Shown piece by piece: positions 10,788-23,326 of a DNA stretch of 64,000 nucleotides. The stretch is from Pseudoclavibacter soli DSM 23366. GTDB taxonomy: Bacteria > Actinomycetota > Actinomycetes > Actinomycetales > Microbacteriaceae. The notes beneath the pieces were generated by a model that was given only the letters and a program-made list of their open reading frames with translations, did not search any database and had not been told where the DNA came from. The stretch is taken from contig NZ_AUIC01000004.1 in assembly GCF_000423505.1 (NCBI RefSeq), positions 372,001 through 436,000 on the forward strand. The letters run 5' to 3'. Both the position numbers and the translations under genes were made by a program. How positions within the stretch are numbered: the stretch's first letter is position 1; each line of letters starts with the position of its first letter.

Positions 10788-11584
10788 TGCGACTCCTCGG
10801 CAGCGTTTTCTGCCGTCTCGACCTCGGTGTCGACGACAATGACGCTGACGTTGTCGCGGCCGCCGTGCTCGAGGGCACGCGTCACCAGCTCACGAGCGGC
10901 CTCGAATGCGCCGGGATGCTCGCTGAGCACCTGTTCGATCTCGCTGTCGTGCAGCTCTTTGGTCAGGCCGTCAGAGCACACGAGCAGTCGCAGCGGCCAA
11001 GCCAGGCCGATGTGCCACAGGTCGGGCCGTGGATCCATATTGAAGCCGACCGCACGAGTGATCGAGTTGCGCGCGGGATGAATCTCGGCGTCTTCGGGTG
11101 CCAACTGCCCAGAGTCGATCAGATCTTGCACCACGGAATGGTCTCTGGTGATCTGCCGCAGGGCCAAGTCGTAGTAGGCATAGACCCGCGAATCGCCGAT
11201 GTTGAACACCAGCCACCCGACATCGTCGTGCTCTGCGCTGAACGCCACGCCCGTGATGGTCGACCCCGACTGCCCATGTGCCTGGGCAGAGATCTCTTCG
11301 ACTTCACGGCTGGCCGACACCAGCGCATCATAGAGCTGGCGACCGGTGAAGTCTTCGCTGAGGTGGCTGAGCCCGGTCACGATTGCCGATGATGCACGAT
11401 CGCCCGCCTCGTGACCACCCATGCCGTCGGCCACGGCGAACAGTGCTGGCGTGGCAATGAGGCTGTCTTCGTTGCGCTCACGACGGTGCCCGGTGTCGCT
11501 GAGCGCGCCCCATTCGATCACCACGTTGCGGCCGTCATCAAGCTCACGCCGCAGACTGCCTCGGTCTGTTCCGATCACGGTCAT
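10784..11584 (-). CDS. PP2C-type Ser/Thr protein phosphatase
   Basis: A 266-aa metal-dependent phosphatase (PPM family). Metal-binding motifs are visible in order: [13 protein letters not shown] near residue 30, [11 protein letters not shown] near 50, [12 protein letters not shown] near 185 and [12 protein letters not shown] near 240. No membrane segment is seen, so it is cytosolic. The ATG at 11584 ([17 protein letters not shown]) is preceded by a purine-rich GGGCGGAA; a longer frame to 11710 looks non-coding. It heads the dxr-rseP-ispG operon. No kinase gene lies nearby, so its partner is unknown. Confidence 0.9.
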   Translation of the reverse strand: MTVIGTDRGSLRRELDDGRNVVIEWGALSDTGHRRERNEDSLIATPALFAVADGMGGHEAGDRASSAIVTGLSHLSEDFTGRQLYDALVSASREVEEISAQAHGQSGSTITGVAFSAEHDDVGWLVFNIGDSRVYAYYDLALRQITRDHSVVQDLIDSGQLAPEDAEIHPARNSITRAVGFNMDPRPDLWHIGLAWPLRLLVCSDGLTKELHDSEIEQVLSEHPGAFEAARELVTRALEHGGRDNVSVIVVDTEVETAENAAEESH

Positions 11585-11724
11585 GTGGTGTTCCGCCCTT
11601 TCAGATGCACCTCCCGGTGAATGCCCGGTCGTCTTCGGCGCATGACTGGTCACAAGTCTACGGCCCGAGAGCGGTACACCCATCACGGCGCGCGCCGCGA
11701 AGGCAGACATTCAGGCTGTACTTT

Positions 11725-11743
11725 TCAGGGTCGCCTAACTTAG
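11725..11743 (+). promoter_or_regulatory. Putative DtxR/IdeR iron box upstream of the SIP-domain gene
   Basis: The 19-mer TCAGGGTCGCCTAACTTAG matches the DtxR/IdeR palindrome TTAGGTTAGSCTAACCTAA at about 14 of 19 positions and ends 12 bp before the start codon. It would let an iron-loaded repressor cover the start region of the siderophore-utilisation gene. The half-site CCTAACTTA is the stronger half. A second box of similar quality precedes the other SIP gene at 57808-57826. Confidence 0.6.
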
Positions 11744-11755
11744 ACTGGATGAACT

Positions 11756-12148
11756 ATGAACATCGAGTACTCAGCCAGTGCTTGGCATCCGTCGCAGTCC
11801 CGGCGTTTCATGATGGCCGGTGACGAAACCGACCTCCCCATGATCCAGCTCATGCTTTCCGCGCTGCCCGAGCGCGCACATGGCCAGGTGTTCATCGAGT
11901 ATCGCCCTGAGCAGACCACTCCGGTGGCCCTCCATGCTCCAACGCGGGTGAGCGTACATTGGCTGCCCACCATTGAAGAGCATCACGGCGAGGTGTTGGC
12001 TCAGGCCATCGATCTGTGGCGCAGCGAGTTCCTCACCGCTCCCGACTTCGACGACCCCGGCGAGTTCCAAGTCTGGATCGGCTGCGCCTCATGCCCCATC
12101 GTCGCTGAGCTCAATCGCACCATCGCGTCACAGGCACAGCCTCTGTAG
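11756..12148 (+). CDS. Stand-alone SIP domain protein (siderophore-interacting, NAD(P)H-binding-like)
   Basis: A 130-aa protein. FMMAGDETDLPMIQLMLSALP followed by GQVFIEYRPE matches the C-terminal SIP domain of ViuB-type ferric-siderophore reductases. The N-terminal FAD-binding domain is missing, and the gene begins directly at MNIEYSASAWHPSQSRRFMMAG. The iron box upstream supports a role in iron uptake. It may act with a separate flavoprotein or be a reduced paralogue of the full-length protein at 56979-57800. It converges with yaaA. Confidence 0.75.
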   Translation: MNIEYSASAWHPSQSRRFMMAGDETDLPMIQLMLSALPERAHGQVFIEYRPEQTTPVALHAPTRVSVHWLPTIEEHHGEVLAQAIDLWRSEFLTAPDFDDPGEFQVWIGCASCPIVAELNRTIASQAQPL

Positions 12149-12158
12149 CACTCCCCCT

Positions 12159-12184
12159 CATTTGAGCCTCATAGAGCTCAAATG
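12159..12184. terminator. Bidirectional hairpin between SIP-domain gene and yaaA
   Basis: A perfect 9-bp inverted repeat CATTTGAGC / GCTCAAATG with an 8-nt loop lies between the convergent genes and overlaps the yaaA stop codon. No strong T tract follows, but the placement fits a shared terminator. Confidence 0.65.
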
Positions 12185-12957
12185 ATCAGCTGCGCAGACC
12201 CCGGTGCGCCAAGCTCGAATTCTGCACCGAACGTCGCAGCCGCAGCACGCACATCGCTCCAGACATCGCCGTTGGCCGGCGCATCCTTGTCACCGTGCTC
12301 GGCCAAGGCCCGCACCAACTGCCCCTTGGCCTGTTTGTTGAAGTGGTTGAGCGCTCGAGTGGCACCATCAGCACTGCGAGTGACCACCTCGACCCACACG
12401 GCATGCTCGTGGTGCGGCAACGGAGCCAGCGCTGCGTAGGCCTTCGACCGCAGATCGAGCACACCGCGACCAGCTGCAAGTGAGTCAGCCAGTACCGCGC
12501 TACCGACCTCATGCCACACTGCGCCAAGGTCGAGTGCCGATTTTTTGAGCCCGGCAGACAAGCGGTACTCCGGAATGCTGTCGCCCACCGAGATGATGCC
12601 CCAAAGCGCTGATTGCACGTAGACATGCGCTGCGCTCCATGAGCGTGCGGTGGCAGACAGGTCATCAGCATGCAGTGCCGAGTAAAGCACGCCGGTATAC
12701 CGCTCGAGCGCGAGCATCGTGCGTGCATCGGTCAGCTCAGCGTTCGCATGGATGGCCTCAGCCTGTTTCGCTGTCAGCCCAAGCACCTGCCGGGCTCGGT
12801 CGTGGTTTTTGCACAGCGTTTCGAGCCAGGTGGTCACCTGCTCGCGTGCTGCGCGCTGTTGGTCGGCAAATGCCAGATCGTCGAGATCAACGGGCGGCAG
12901 TTCGCCACCGCGAGTTTTGGTCTCAGAGGGTGGCAACAGCACCATCAGGTCACTCAT
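12178..12957 (-). CDS. yaaA: YaaA-family peroxide stress protein
   Basis: A 259-aa member of the YaaA/DUF328 family, which in E. coli lowers free iron during peroxide stress and has a DNA-binding fold. Diagnostic pieces are the start MVLLPPSETK, a central VYVQSALWGIISVGDSIPEYRLS, and the C-terminal VVTRSADGATRALNHFNKQAKG. The ATG at 12957 (MSDLMVLLPPSETK) is preferred; the frame extends to 13029 through the operon terminator region. It lies next to an iron-regulated gene but is convergent to it. Confidence 0.85.
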   Translation of the reverse strand: MSDLMVLLPPSETKTRGGELPPVDLDDLAFADQQRAAREQVTTWLETLCKNHDRARQVLGLTAKQAEAIHANAELTDARTMLALERYTGVLYSALHADDLSATARSWSAAHVYVQSALWGIISVGDSIPEYRLSAGLKKSALDLGAVWHEVGSAVLADSLAAGRGVLDLRSKAYAALAPLPHHEHAVWVEVVTRSADGATRALNHFNKQAKGQLVRALAEHGDKDAPANGDVWSDVRAAAATFGAEFELGAPGSAQLII

Positions 12958-13016
12958 AGACTTATCCAATCGTGTTTCACGGTGCGTGAAGGCAGCTGAT
13001 TTGCTGCAGCAACGCG

Positions 13017-13048
13017 ACAAGGCGCCCACCCGAAGGTGGACGCCTTGT
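13017..13048 (-). terminator. Terminator hairpin after the atp operon
   Basis: A GC-rich stem lies 39 bp downstream of atpC. ACAAGGCG pairs with CGCCTTGT and CCACC with GGTGG, with one mismatch and a CGAA loop. It is well placed to end the ATP synthase transcript; no clear T run is present. Confidence 0.75.
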
Positions 13049-13086
13049 CGACACAGAGAAGAACACGCCGAAGCGCGTCGTGGAGA

Positions 13087-13353
13087 CTACGCAGCCAGTT
13101 CGGCCTGCCGAGCGACGACACGCACGGCATCACGCTCGACCGACAGGAAGCCGTCTGCAGCGGTCAGTGCGAGCACCGACCCGTCGGCCAGCGTGACCCG
13201 CACTGGGCCATCGCCAAGCACGGCGAGCAGCGGCTCGTGACCGGCGAGCACGCCGATCTCACCGTCGACGGTGCGAGCAACCACCTGGGTGGCCTTGCCC
13301 GACCAGACGAGCTGTTCTGCCGAGACGATCTCGACGTCGAAAGGCTGTGCCAT
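13087..13353 (-). CDS. atpC: ATP synthase F1 epsilon subunit
   Basis: An 88-aa epsilon subunit forming the N-terminal beta sandwich (FDVEIVSAEQLVWSGKATQVV, then TVDGEIGVLAGHEPLLAVL). The C-terminal helical hairpin is essentially absent, the short form common in actinobacteria, so the usual epsilon-type ATPase inhibition by an extended C-terminus is unlikely. It starts 3 bp after atpD ends and is the last gene of the operon. Confidence 0.95.
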   Translation of the reverse strand: MAQPFDVEIVSAEQLVWSGKATQVVARTVDGEIGVLAGHEPLLAVLGDGPVRVTLADGSVLALTAADGFLSVERDAVRVVARQAELAA

Positions 13354-13356
13354 GAC

Positions 13357-15740
<2,384 letters not shown>

Positions 15741-15766
15741 GTCTGTTCCTCCTTATCGTCTCAGGC

Positions 15767-17404
15767 TTACTTGCTGTTCTTAACGAGCTTGGCCTGATCG
15801 ATCTTGTCGGCATCAAGAGCGGAGTCGTCTTCGGCGCCCGGCTCGGCGAGGCCCTTGACCTCTTTCTCGACGAAGTTCTTCTTGAACTCAGCGACCGAGG
15901 ATTCGAGCTTGGCGACGGTTTCGTCTTCGAGCTTGCCCGAGTCACGCAGCACATCGAGCACGTCGGTGTTGCGCTTCAGGTAGTCGAGGAACTCGTGCTC
16001 GAAACGCAGCACGTTGTCGACGGCGACATCGTCGAGTTTGCCGGTGGTGCCCAGCCAGATCGAGACGACCTGATCCTCGACGGGGTACGGGCTGTACTGC
16101 GGCTGCTTGAGCAGCTCAGTCAGACGAGCACCGCGCTGCAGCTGCTGCTTCGACGCCGCGTCCAGGTCTGAGGCAAACATGGCGAATGCTTCGAGCGAGC
16201 GGTACGAGGCAAGTTCGAGCTTGAGCGTGCCAGACACCTTCTTGATGTGCTTGCGCTGCGCGTCGCCGCCCACACGCGAAACCGAGATGCCCACGTCGAT
16301 GGCGGGGCGCTGGTTGGCGTTGAACAAGTCGGACTGCAGGAAGATCTGACCGTCAGTGATCGAGATCACGTTGGTCGGGATGAAGGCCGAGACGTCGTTT
16401 GCCTTGGTCTCGATGATCGGCAGAGCGGTCACCGAACCGCCGCCCAGCTCGTCAGAGAGCTTGGCCGCACGCTCCAGCAGGCGGGAGTGTAAGTAGAACA
16501 CGTCGCCGGGGTAAGCTTCGCGGCCCGGCGGACGACGCAGCAGCAGCGACACGGCACGGTAGGCCTCAGCCTGCTTTGACAGGTCGTCATAGACGATGAC
16601 GGTGTGCTTACCCTGGTACATCCAGTGCTGGCTGAGCGCCGAGCCGGTGTACGCCGACAGGTACTTGAAGCCAGCCGGATCTGATGCCGGCGAAGCCACG
16701 ATGGTGGTGTATTCGAGAGCGCCGGCCTCTTCAAGAGCAGCCTTCACGCTGGCGATGGTCGAGCCCTTCTGGCCGATGGCGACATAGATCGCACGCACCT
16801 GCTGCTTCGGGTCGCCGGTCTCCCAGTTCTTGCGCTGGTTGATGATGGTGTCGATGGCAATGGCGGTCTTGCCTGTCTGGCGGTCACCAATGATCAGCTG
16901 GCGCTGCCCGCGACCGACGGGGATCATGGCGTCGATTGCCTTGATACCGGTCTGGAGTGGCTCATCGACGCTCTTGCGGCTCATCACGTTGGGGGCCTGC
17001 AGCTCGAGCTCACGACGGGTCTCAGCCTCGATCGGGCCCAAGCCGTCGATCGGATTGCCGAGCGGGTCGATCACACGGCCGAGGAAGGCGTCGCCGACAG
17101 GCACCGAGAGAATCTCGCCGGTGCGCTCGACGCGCTGGCCTTCGGCGATGCCGACGTACTCACCGAGCACGACAACGCCGATCTCGTGCTCTTCGAGGTT
17201 CTGAGCCATGCCCAGCACGCCGTTCTCGAAGCGAACCAGCTCGTTGGCCTGCACACTGGGGAGGCCTTCGACATGCGCGATGCCGTCAGCCGCGCTGATC
17301 ACATACCCCACCTCGGCCTTCGTCGAGGAAGCCGGCTGATACTCATCAGCGAACTCCTTCAGGGCACCCCGGATGTCTTCGGGGCTGATTGTCACTTCTG
17401 CCAT
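15767..17404 (-). CDS. atpA: ATP synthase F1 alpha subunit
   Basis: The non-catalytic nucleotide-binding subunit, 545 aa. Seen: [15 protein letters not shown] (Walker A) near residue 170, [15 protein letters not shown], and [16 protein letters not shown]. Two ATGs sit in tandem at 17407 and 17404; I use the second ([18 protein letters not shown]) because AAGGA is 5 nt from it. The frame to 17446 is not needed. A long acidic C-terminal extension ([15 protein letters not shown]) is typical of actinobacteria. Confidence 0.97.
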   Translation of the reverse strand: MAEVTISPEDIRGALKEFADEYQPASSTKAEVGYVISAADGIAHVEGLPSVQANELVRFENGVLGMAQNLEEHEIGVVVLGEYVGIAEGQRVERTGEILSVPVGDAFLGRVIDPLGNPIDGLGPIEAETRRELELQAPNVMSRKSVDEPLQTGIKAIDAMIPVGRGQRQLIIGDRQTGKTAIAIDTIINQRKNWETGDPKQQVRAIYVAIGQKGSTIASVKAALEEAGALEYTTIVASPASDPAGFKYLSAYTGSALSQHWMYQGKHTVIVYDDLSKQAEAYRAVSLLLRRPPGREAYPGDVFYLHSRLLERAAKLSDELGGGSVTALPIIETKANDVSAFIPTNVISITDGQIFLQSDLFNANQRPAIDVGISVSRVGGDAQRKHIKKVSGTLKLELASYRSLEAFAMFASDLDAASKQQLQRGARLTELLKQPQYSPYPVEDQVVSIWLGTTGKLDDVAVDNVLRFEHEFLDYLKRNTDVLDVLRDSGKLEDETVAKLESSVAEFKKNFVEKEVKGLAEPGAEDDSALDADKIDQAKLVKNSK

Positions 17405-17469
17405 CATGTTCCTTCGATTTGTTGGGGCATGCACCCCGATGTACACCTGTTCAGTTCTCGCGAGAGCGG

Positions 17470-18273
17470 CTAGGCGATGGCCTGGCGCAGCTGCTCGAGT
17501 TTCGTCTTTGCGGATGAGTCGATGAGCGTGTCACCGAGGCGCACCACGACGCCGCCGATGAGGGTGGGATCGACTGCGACGTTCACATGCACCGGGCCGC
17601 CGGCCTCGGTGGTGAGCGCCTTGGCCAGAGCTGACCGCTGCTGGTCGGTGAGCGCAGTCGCCGAGCGCACCTGGGCGACTTTGCGCCCTACGAACCCGGA
17701 GACGACCGCGGCGATCTCGTCGAGACGACGAGACACCTTGGAGCCACGCACCTGCGCGACTGCACGCTCGGTCAGTGCGATCGCCTCGGGGCTGACCTGT
17801 GTGCCGAACAGCCGCTGAATCAGCGCTGACTCGGCCTCGCGGTGCTCACCGGGGTTGGTGAGCGTGAGCTGCAGCTCGCGGGAGCCGCTGAAGACCTGGG
17901 CAATTTCGAACAATTCACGCTCGAGCTGCTCGATCGTGTTGTTCTTGGATGCCGTCTTGGCCACCGAGAGCACGCCCAGCGTGTCGACGGAGGACACCAG
18001 CTCGTCGGGAGTAGACCACCGCAGCGCGGCGATCTTTTCGACGAACGTGAGCACAGCGGCCGGCACATGACCGCTGAAGATCTTGGTGATCACCGCCGAA
18101 CGCTCGGCTGGTTCGGTGGAGGGGTCGGCGACGACACCACGCAGCTGGGCGCTCTCACCGAGTGTGTCGGCGACGGTGAACAGTGCCGAGGCGTAGTCGA
18201 GAGTGCCCGAGACCGTGCTGCGCGTGAGCGTGGCCCGTGCCTCTTTGAATGACTGTGTGGTGGCGTTGCCCAT
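17470..18273 (-). CDS. atpH: ATP synthase delta subunit
   Basis: The peripheral-stalk OSCP-type subunit, 267 aa, longer than the about 180 aa of E. coli but normal for actinobacteria. The C-terminal domain contains [21 protein letters not shown], the diagnostic delta signature. It begins 2 bp after atpF ends and lies 65 bp before atpA. Confidence 0.95.
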   Translation of the reverse strand: MGNATTQSFKEARATLTRSTVSGTLDYASALFTVADTLGESAQLRGVVADPSTEPAERSAVITKIFSGHVPAAVLTFVEKIAALRWSTPDELVSSVDTLGVLSVAKTASKNNTIEQLERELFEIAQVFSGSRELQLTLTNPGEHREAESALIQRLFGTQVSPEAIALTERAVAQVRGSKVSRRLDEIAAVVSGFVGRKVAQVRSATALTDQQRSALAKALTTEAGGPVHVNVAVDPTLIGGVVVRLGDTLIDSSAKTKLEQLRQAIA

Positions 18274-18275
18274 GC

Positions 18276-18848
18276 TTACTTCGCCCCTGCCTGGTTGTCG
18301 CTGTCGGACTTCTCAAGGTCGGCCAGGAAGCGATCGACCACAGCCTTGGCCTGATCGTCAGCGCTGAGCGACTGACCGACGACCTGCCCGGCGAGATCGA
18401 CTGAAAGCACGCCGATCTCGCTCTTGAGCTGCTGGAAGGCCGACGTGCGGTCTGCCTCGATCTGGGCCTGAGCCTGCTCTGAAATGCGCTGCGCCTCAGC
18501 CGTAGCCTGAGCCTTCAGCTCTGCAACGATCTGCGCACCCTCGGCACGAGCATCGTCACGGATCTGCTGGGCCTCGACACGAGCCTCTGCCAGCTGTGCG
18601 TTATAAGACTCGAGCGCAGCAGATGCCTCCGCCTGTGCCTTCTGAGCCTGCTCGATGCCACCTTCGATCTTCTCTGAGCGCTCGTCGAGTGTCTTCTGCA
18701 GTTTAGGAACCACAGACTTCCATACGAATACGAGCAGCACCAAGAAGATGATGAGTGACAGCAACCAGTCATAGATGGCCGGTGCGAGGATGTTGTGCTC
18801 CTCCTCGGCGGCCACAGTGACCGCTGACAGAGCTGCGAATTGCGCCAT
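18276..18848 (-). CDS. atpF: ATP synthase Fo b subunit
   Basis: A peripheral-stalk subunit of 190 aa. One membrane helix (YDWLLSLIIFLVLLVFVW, about residues 25-43) is followed by a long charged, Ala/Glu/Gln-rich coiled coil that runs to the C-terminus. The gene lies between atpE and atpH. Confidence 0.95.
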   Translation of the reverse strand: MAQFAALSAVTVAAEEEHNILAPAIYDWLLSLIIFLVLLVFVWKSVVPKLQKTLDERSEKIEGGIEQAQKAQAEASAALESYNAQLAEARVEAQQIRDDARAEGAQIVAELKAQATAEAQRISEQAQAQIEADRTSAFQQLKSEIGVLSVDLAGQVVGQSLSADDQAKAVVDRFLADLEKSDSDNQAGAK

Positions 18849-18877
18849 GTGTGTGCCTTACGTCTGGAGAGAACGGT

Positions 18878-19965
<1,088 letters not shown>

Positions 19966-20056
19966 AAGATCATTCTCCTGAACGATGGCCGCAGTGAGCA
20001 CTACGGAGCGTAACGGATGCTTTGGCGATCATGGTACTTCTGAACCGCCACGTAGC

Positions 20057-20066
20057 ATTGTAGCAA
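20057..20066 (-). promoter_or_regulatory. Candidate extended -10 promoter for the atp operon
   Basis: On the minus strand TTGCTACAAT contains the -10 hexamer TACAAT with an upstream TG, in the gap between the AtpI-like gene and atpB. The -35 position (CGCTCA) is poor, which an extended -10 can tolerate. It would start transcription about 50-85 nt ahead of the atpB start options. Confidence 0.5.
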
Positions 20067-20106
20067 TGATCCCACGCTGTGAGCGAACCGAACGGCGATT
20101 GGTCGC

Positions 20107-20580
20107 TCATTCGTGTGCAGAATCGTCGTCAACGTATGGCACACGGGTGCGCATCGCTGCGTAGGTGTCGGCAGCGAGTGAGCCCAAGATCGCCGCCACG
20201 ATGCTGCCGAAGAGCACCGGTTTCACCACGAATGAGGCCTGTGCGACCAGCGCGAGCAGCCCCATGAACACCACGATCTTCACAAGCCATCCGCCCATCA
20301 CGATGCCCAAGAATGAGACTCCGCCGAAACGCGACCCCAGCCAGAGACTGAGCGCGGTGATCACCGCGAACACGACGGCCAAGCCCGCACCGACCAGGGC
20401 GCTGAGCAGGCCATCCACCGACCGATCGGGAGCACCGACGAACCAGCCGATCACTCCCCCGACCACGGCGACGACGGCGCCGAGAATCACGGTGAGCGTG
20501 GCGGATTTGCGCACGACTGCGGTGAGCGCGGGATTCGCGCGTCGAACCACGGGTACGGGCTGTTGGGGTGCGTCGATCAT
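20107..20580 (-). CDS. AtpI-like small membrane protein preceding the ATP synthase genes
   Basis: A 157-aa protein with four predicted helices: residues about 27-47, 60-82, 90-108 and 118-136. It has a short Pro-rich N-terminus (MIDAPQQPVPVVRR) and a charged C-terminus (RTRVPYVDDDSAHE). By position and topology it corresponds to the AtpI/AtpZ-type gene at the head of atp operons, proposed to assist c-ring assembly or Mg transport. Sequence alone does not prove that. ATGA overlap with the wecA stop shows coupling to wecA rather than to atpB, which is 105-141 bp away. Confidence 0.7.
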   Translation of the reverse strand: MIDAPQQPVPVVRRANPALTAVVRKSATLTVILGAVVAVVGGVIGWFVGAPDRSVDGLLSALVGAGLAVVFAVITALSLWLGSRFGGVSFLGIVMGGWLVKIVVFMGLLALVAQASFVVKPVLFGSIVAAILGSLAADTYAAMRTRVPYVDDDSAHE

Positions 20581-21734
20581 TGGGCGTCCTCGTTTCGGGG
20601 TGGGAATCGTCGGGCGGCGAGCTGCAATTCGTTGGGGATGCGGGGCCCCCACCCCAGCGCTGGCTGCAGCACCGGCCAAAAAGTCAGCAGCGTACACACC
20701 AGCACGCCGATGACAAAGAAACCGACCACCCACCACCAGCTCCAGAGCATGAACAGGAAGCAGGAAAGCGAGAGCACGAGCGTCCAGCTGTAGAAGACCA
20801 AGACGGCGGTATAGGTGTTATGACCGAGGTTCAGCAGCCGGTGGTGCAGGTGCCGCCGATCTGGGCTGAACGGAGATTTGCCTGCTGCGACTCGGCGCAC
20901 GACCGCGAGCATGAAGTCGATGAACGGCAGGGTGAACACGACAACGGGCACCAGCAGTGGCAGCCAGACACTCGAATCGGCCATGATCTCGGGGTCGATC
21001 TGCCCGGTGACCGAGACCGCAGATGCGGCCAACAGCATACCGAGTAGCAGCGCACCGGAGTCACCCATGAAGATGCGCGCCGGATGCCAGTTCCAAGGCA
21101 GAAACCCGATACAGCCACCGATGATCAGTGAGGTGACCAGCGTTGCGGTATTGAAGTAGTCGGTCGGCGATGTGCGGATGGTGAGCAGATACACGTAGAA
21201 GAAAAAGACTGTGGCTGCGATGAGCATCACCCCAGAGACCAGCCCGTCGAGACCGTCGATGAAGTTCACCGCGTTCATGGCCGCGACGATAAACAGCGTG
21301 GTGACTATTGCGCTGACCAGACCCGAGCCGATGAGTGTGCCGCCGATCGGCAGCGACACGATTTGAAACCCCTGCCAGACCAGGATGCCGGCCGCGAGAA
21401 ACTGCCCGGCCAGCTTCGAATACCACTCCATGTCCCAGAGGTCGTCGAACACCCCGATGAACACAATGAGCAGGCTGGCCAGGGCAAGCGCGGCAATGGA
21501 TCCGCGGTGCCGAAATACCTCGTCGAACCAGCTGAGGCGCCCGGCTGCTGCGAGGCCCAACATGATGCCGCCGAAGATGGCGATGCCGCCGATACGCGGC
21601 GTGGGTCTGGTGTGCACGTCTCGCGCACGGATGGCCGGGTAGATATGAAAACGCAGTGCGACGCGCAGCACCACCCAAGTCAGGCAGTACGTTGACAACG
21701 CCGCGATGAATGCGACGAGAAAGTACCCTCTCAC
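20577..21734 (-). CDS. wecA: Undecaprenyl-phosphate GlcNAc-1-phosphate transferase (WecA/TagO/MraY family)
   Basis: A polytopic phosphoglycosyltransferase of 385 aa that loads a sugar-1-phosphate on undecaprenyl phosphate for cell-wall glycopolymers. Motifs are visible in order: RDVHTRPTPRIGG, VFDDLWDMEW (catalytic Asp pair), AVNFIDGLDGLVSG, FMGDSGALLLG, and the cytosolic DRRHLHHRLLNLGH. It starts at GTG 21734 overlapping the sua5 stop. This sua5-wecA-atp order is common in actinobacteria. Confidence 0.9.
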   Translation of the reverse strand: MRGYFLVAFIAALSTYCLTWVVLRVALRFHIYPAIRARDVHTRPTPRIGGIAIFGGIMLGLAAAGRLSWFDEVFRHRGSIAALALASLLIVFIGVFDDLWDMEWYSKLAGQFLAAGILVWQGFQIVSLPIGGTLIGSGLVSAIVTTLFIVAAMNAVNFIDGLDGLVSGVMLIAATVFFFYVYLLTIRTSPTDYFNTATLVTSLIIGGCIGFLPWNWHPARIFMGDSGALLLGMLLAASAVSVTGQIDPEIMADSSVWLPLLVPVVVFTLPFIDFMLAVVRRVAAGKSPFSPDRRHLHHRLLNLGHNTYTAVLVFYSWTLVLSLSCFLFMLWSWWWVVGFFVIGVLVCTLLTFWPVLQPALGWGPRIPNELQLAARRFPPRNEDAQ

Positions 21735-22393
21735 GCCACCGTGACCTTGTCTGCGCCGATGACCTCGGCGAGCTGCTCGACCGTGACCCCGCCCTGGCGC
21801 ACCACGCTCACCGAGCCGGTGGTCTTGAGCAGGGTGGTGTCGACAATGGTCGATGAGACTCCGCTGGCACTGGTGCCGTTGTCGAGGTAGACCAACACGT
21901 CGTTGCCCAGCTGCTCTTGGGCCTCGGCAGCCGTGGTAGCTGCCGGTTGACCGTGTTTGTTGGCGCTGGAGACCGCGAGCGGCCCGTTGTCGTCGAGCAC
22001 AGCACGCGCCACCGCTTCGTCGGGCACACGCACGGCAACGGTGCCCTGCGTGTCACCGAGATCCCAGTTCAGGCTGCCCCGTGCGTTGACAATGAGCGTG
22101 AGCGCTCCGGGCCAGAAGGCCTTGGCGAGTCGTTCGACCTCGTCGGGTACCTCTTCGGCCAGCGCGTTGAGGCCGGCAATCGAGCCGATGAGCACCGGCG
22201 GCGGCGACTGCCGGGTGCGGCCTTTCGCCTTGAGCAGCTCGTTGACCGCACTGGGCGAAAACGCATCTGCGGCGATGCCATACACCGTGTCGGTGGGCAG
22301 CACAACCAAGCCGTCACGTTTGAGCGCGACCTTGGTGCGACGCAGCCCCTCGAGCAGCTGTGACGCGTCGTGACAGTCGAATACTTCACTCAT
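21731..22393 (-). CDS. tsaC: L-threonylcarbamoyladenylate synthase (Sua5/TsaC family)
   Basis: Makes threonylcarbamoyl-AMP for the t6A37 modification of ANN-decoding tRNAs. At 220 aa it is the short TsaC/YwlC form without the C-terminal Sua5 domain. It shows the YrdC fold: GLVVLPTDTVYGIAADAF, KAKGRTRQSPPPVLIGS, the AKAFWPGALTLIV segment, and PLAVSSANKHGQPA. It is followed by wecA with a GTGA overlap and preceded by prmC. Confidence 0.93.
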   Translation of the reverse strand: MSEVFDCHDASQLLEGLRRTKVALKRDGLVVLPTDTVYGIAADAFSPSAVNELLKAKGRTRQSPPPVLIGSIAGLNALAEEVPDEVERLAKAFWPGALTLIVNARGSLNWDLGDTQGTVAVRVPDEAVARAVLDDNGPLAVSSANKHGQPAATTAAEAQEQLGNDVLVYLDNGTSASGVSSTIVDTTLLKTTGSVSVVRQGGVTVEQLAEVIGADKVTVA

Positions 22394-22440
22394 CGCGGTC
22401 TGATCCCATCGCTCGGTCGTGCGCTCTCACCCGAGTCAGT

Positions 22441-23322
22441 CTAGTCGGCGCTTGGTCGAGCCGTGGTGAATCGAACTCTGCCGGTCAGGTCTCGGTGGGT
22501 GCACACGCTGTGCCATCCGGCGGCGCGCAGGATGCCCGCGACAGCTTCACCCTGCTGCTCGCCGTGTTCGAGTGCGAGCAGCCCGTCTGAGGCGATGGCA
22601 GCGCGGGCCGGCTGCGCAACGGCTCGAATGAAGTCGAGCCCGTCGTCACCAGAGAACAATGCAATCGCCGGGTCGTGCAGGGCATCGCTGTCGATCAGAG
22701 GTTGTGCGAGAGGCACATAAGGCGGGTTCGAGACGATGATCGACCACTGCTCGCCGGCCTGGTCACGCAGGTCGTCCAGCGCGTCACCGGCGATCAGAGT
22801 GACCCGAGATCTCGGCTCGAGCGGCGCCAGCGCCGCGATGTTGCGCTCGGCCCAAGCCAAGGCCTGCGGGTCGCGCTCGACAGTTCGCACCTGCGCGCCG
22901 GGATGTTCGAGTGCCACGGAGAGGGCAATGGCCGCGCTGCCCGTGCACGCCTCGTATACCCGCACCGGTGCATCGAGCTCTGAGACTGCGCTCAGATGCT
23001 CGAGCACGAGCTGCACGAGCAGTTCGGTTTCGGGGCGGGGCACGAAGACTCCGGGGCCAACCGCCAGGGTGTGCCCGCGAAAGTCAGCCTGGCCCAACAC
23101 GTGCTGCAGAGGCTGCCCGCCGGCACGCTGAGAGGTGAGAGCGTGGACTGTGGCGACCACGGCATCCGTCGTCTCATCACCCAGCAGAGCGTGCAGATCG
23201 AGCCAGGCGAGATCGCAGTCTGCGGCGTGCGCCACGATGAGCCTGGCCTCGGCTTGCGGTGACTTCACCTCAGCCGCGCTCAGCGTGGCGGCAGTTTGAG
23301 CGAGCAGGTCGCTGAGCCGCAT
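22441..23322 (-). CDS. prmC: Release factor glutamine methyltransferase
   Basis: Methylates the Gln of the GGQ motif in RF1/RF2 using SAM. The 293-aa protein has an N-terminal helical domain and FVPRPETELLVQLVLEHL. The SAM-binding region is VYEACTGSAAIALSVALEHP (the usual D-x-GTGSG reads E-ACTGSA), and the catalytic NPPY is in IIVSNPPYVPLAQPL. It lies 4 bp downstream of prfA, its substrate gene. The SAM motif deviates slightly (A-C for G-T-G) but remains plausible. Confidence 0.93.
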   Translation of the reverse strand: MRLSDLLAQTAATLSAAEVKSPQAEARLIVAHAADCDLAWLDLHALLGDETTDAVVATVHALTSQRAGGQPLQHVLGQADFRGHTLAVGPGVFVPRPETELLVQLVLEHLSAVSELDAPVRVYEACTGSAAIALSVALEHPGAQVRTVERDPQALAWAERNIAALAPLEPRSRVTLIAGDALDDLRDQAGEQWSIIVSNPPYVPLAQPLIDSDALHDPAIALFSGDDGLDFIRAVAQPARAAIASDGLLALEHGEQQGEAVAGILRAAGWHSVCTHRDLTGRVRFTTARPSAD

Positions 23323-23326
23323 GGGC

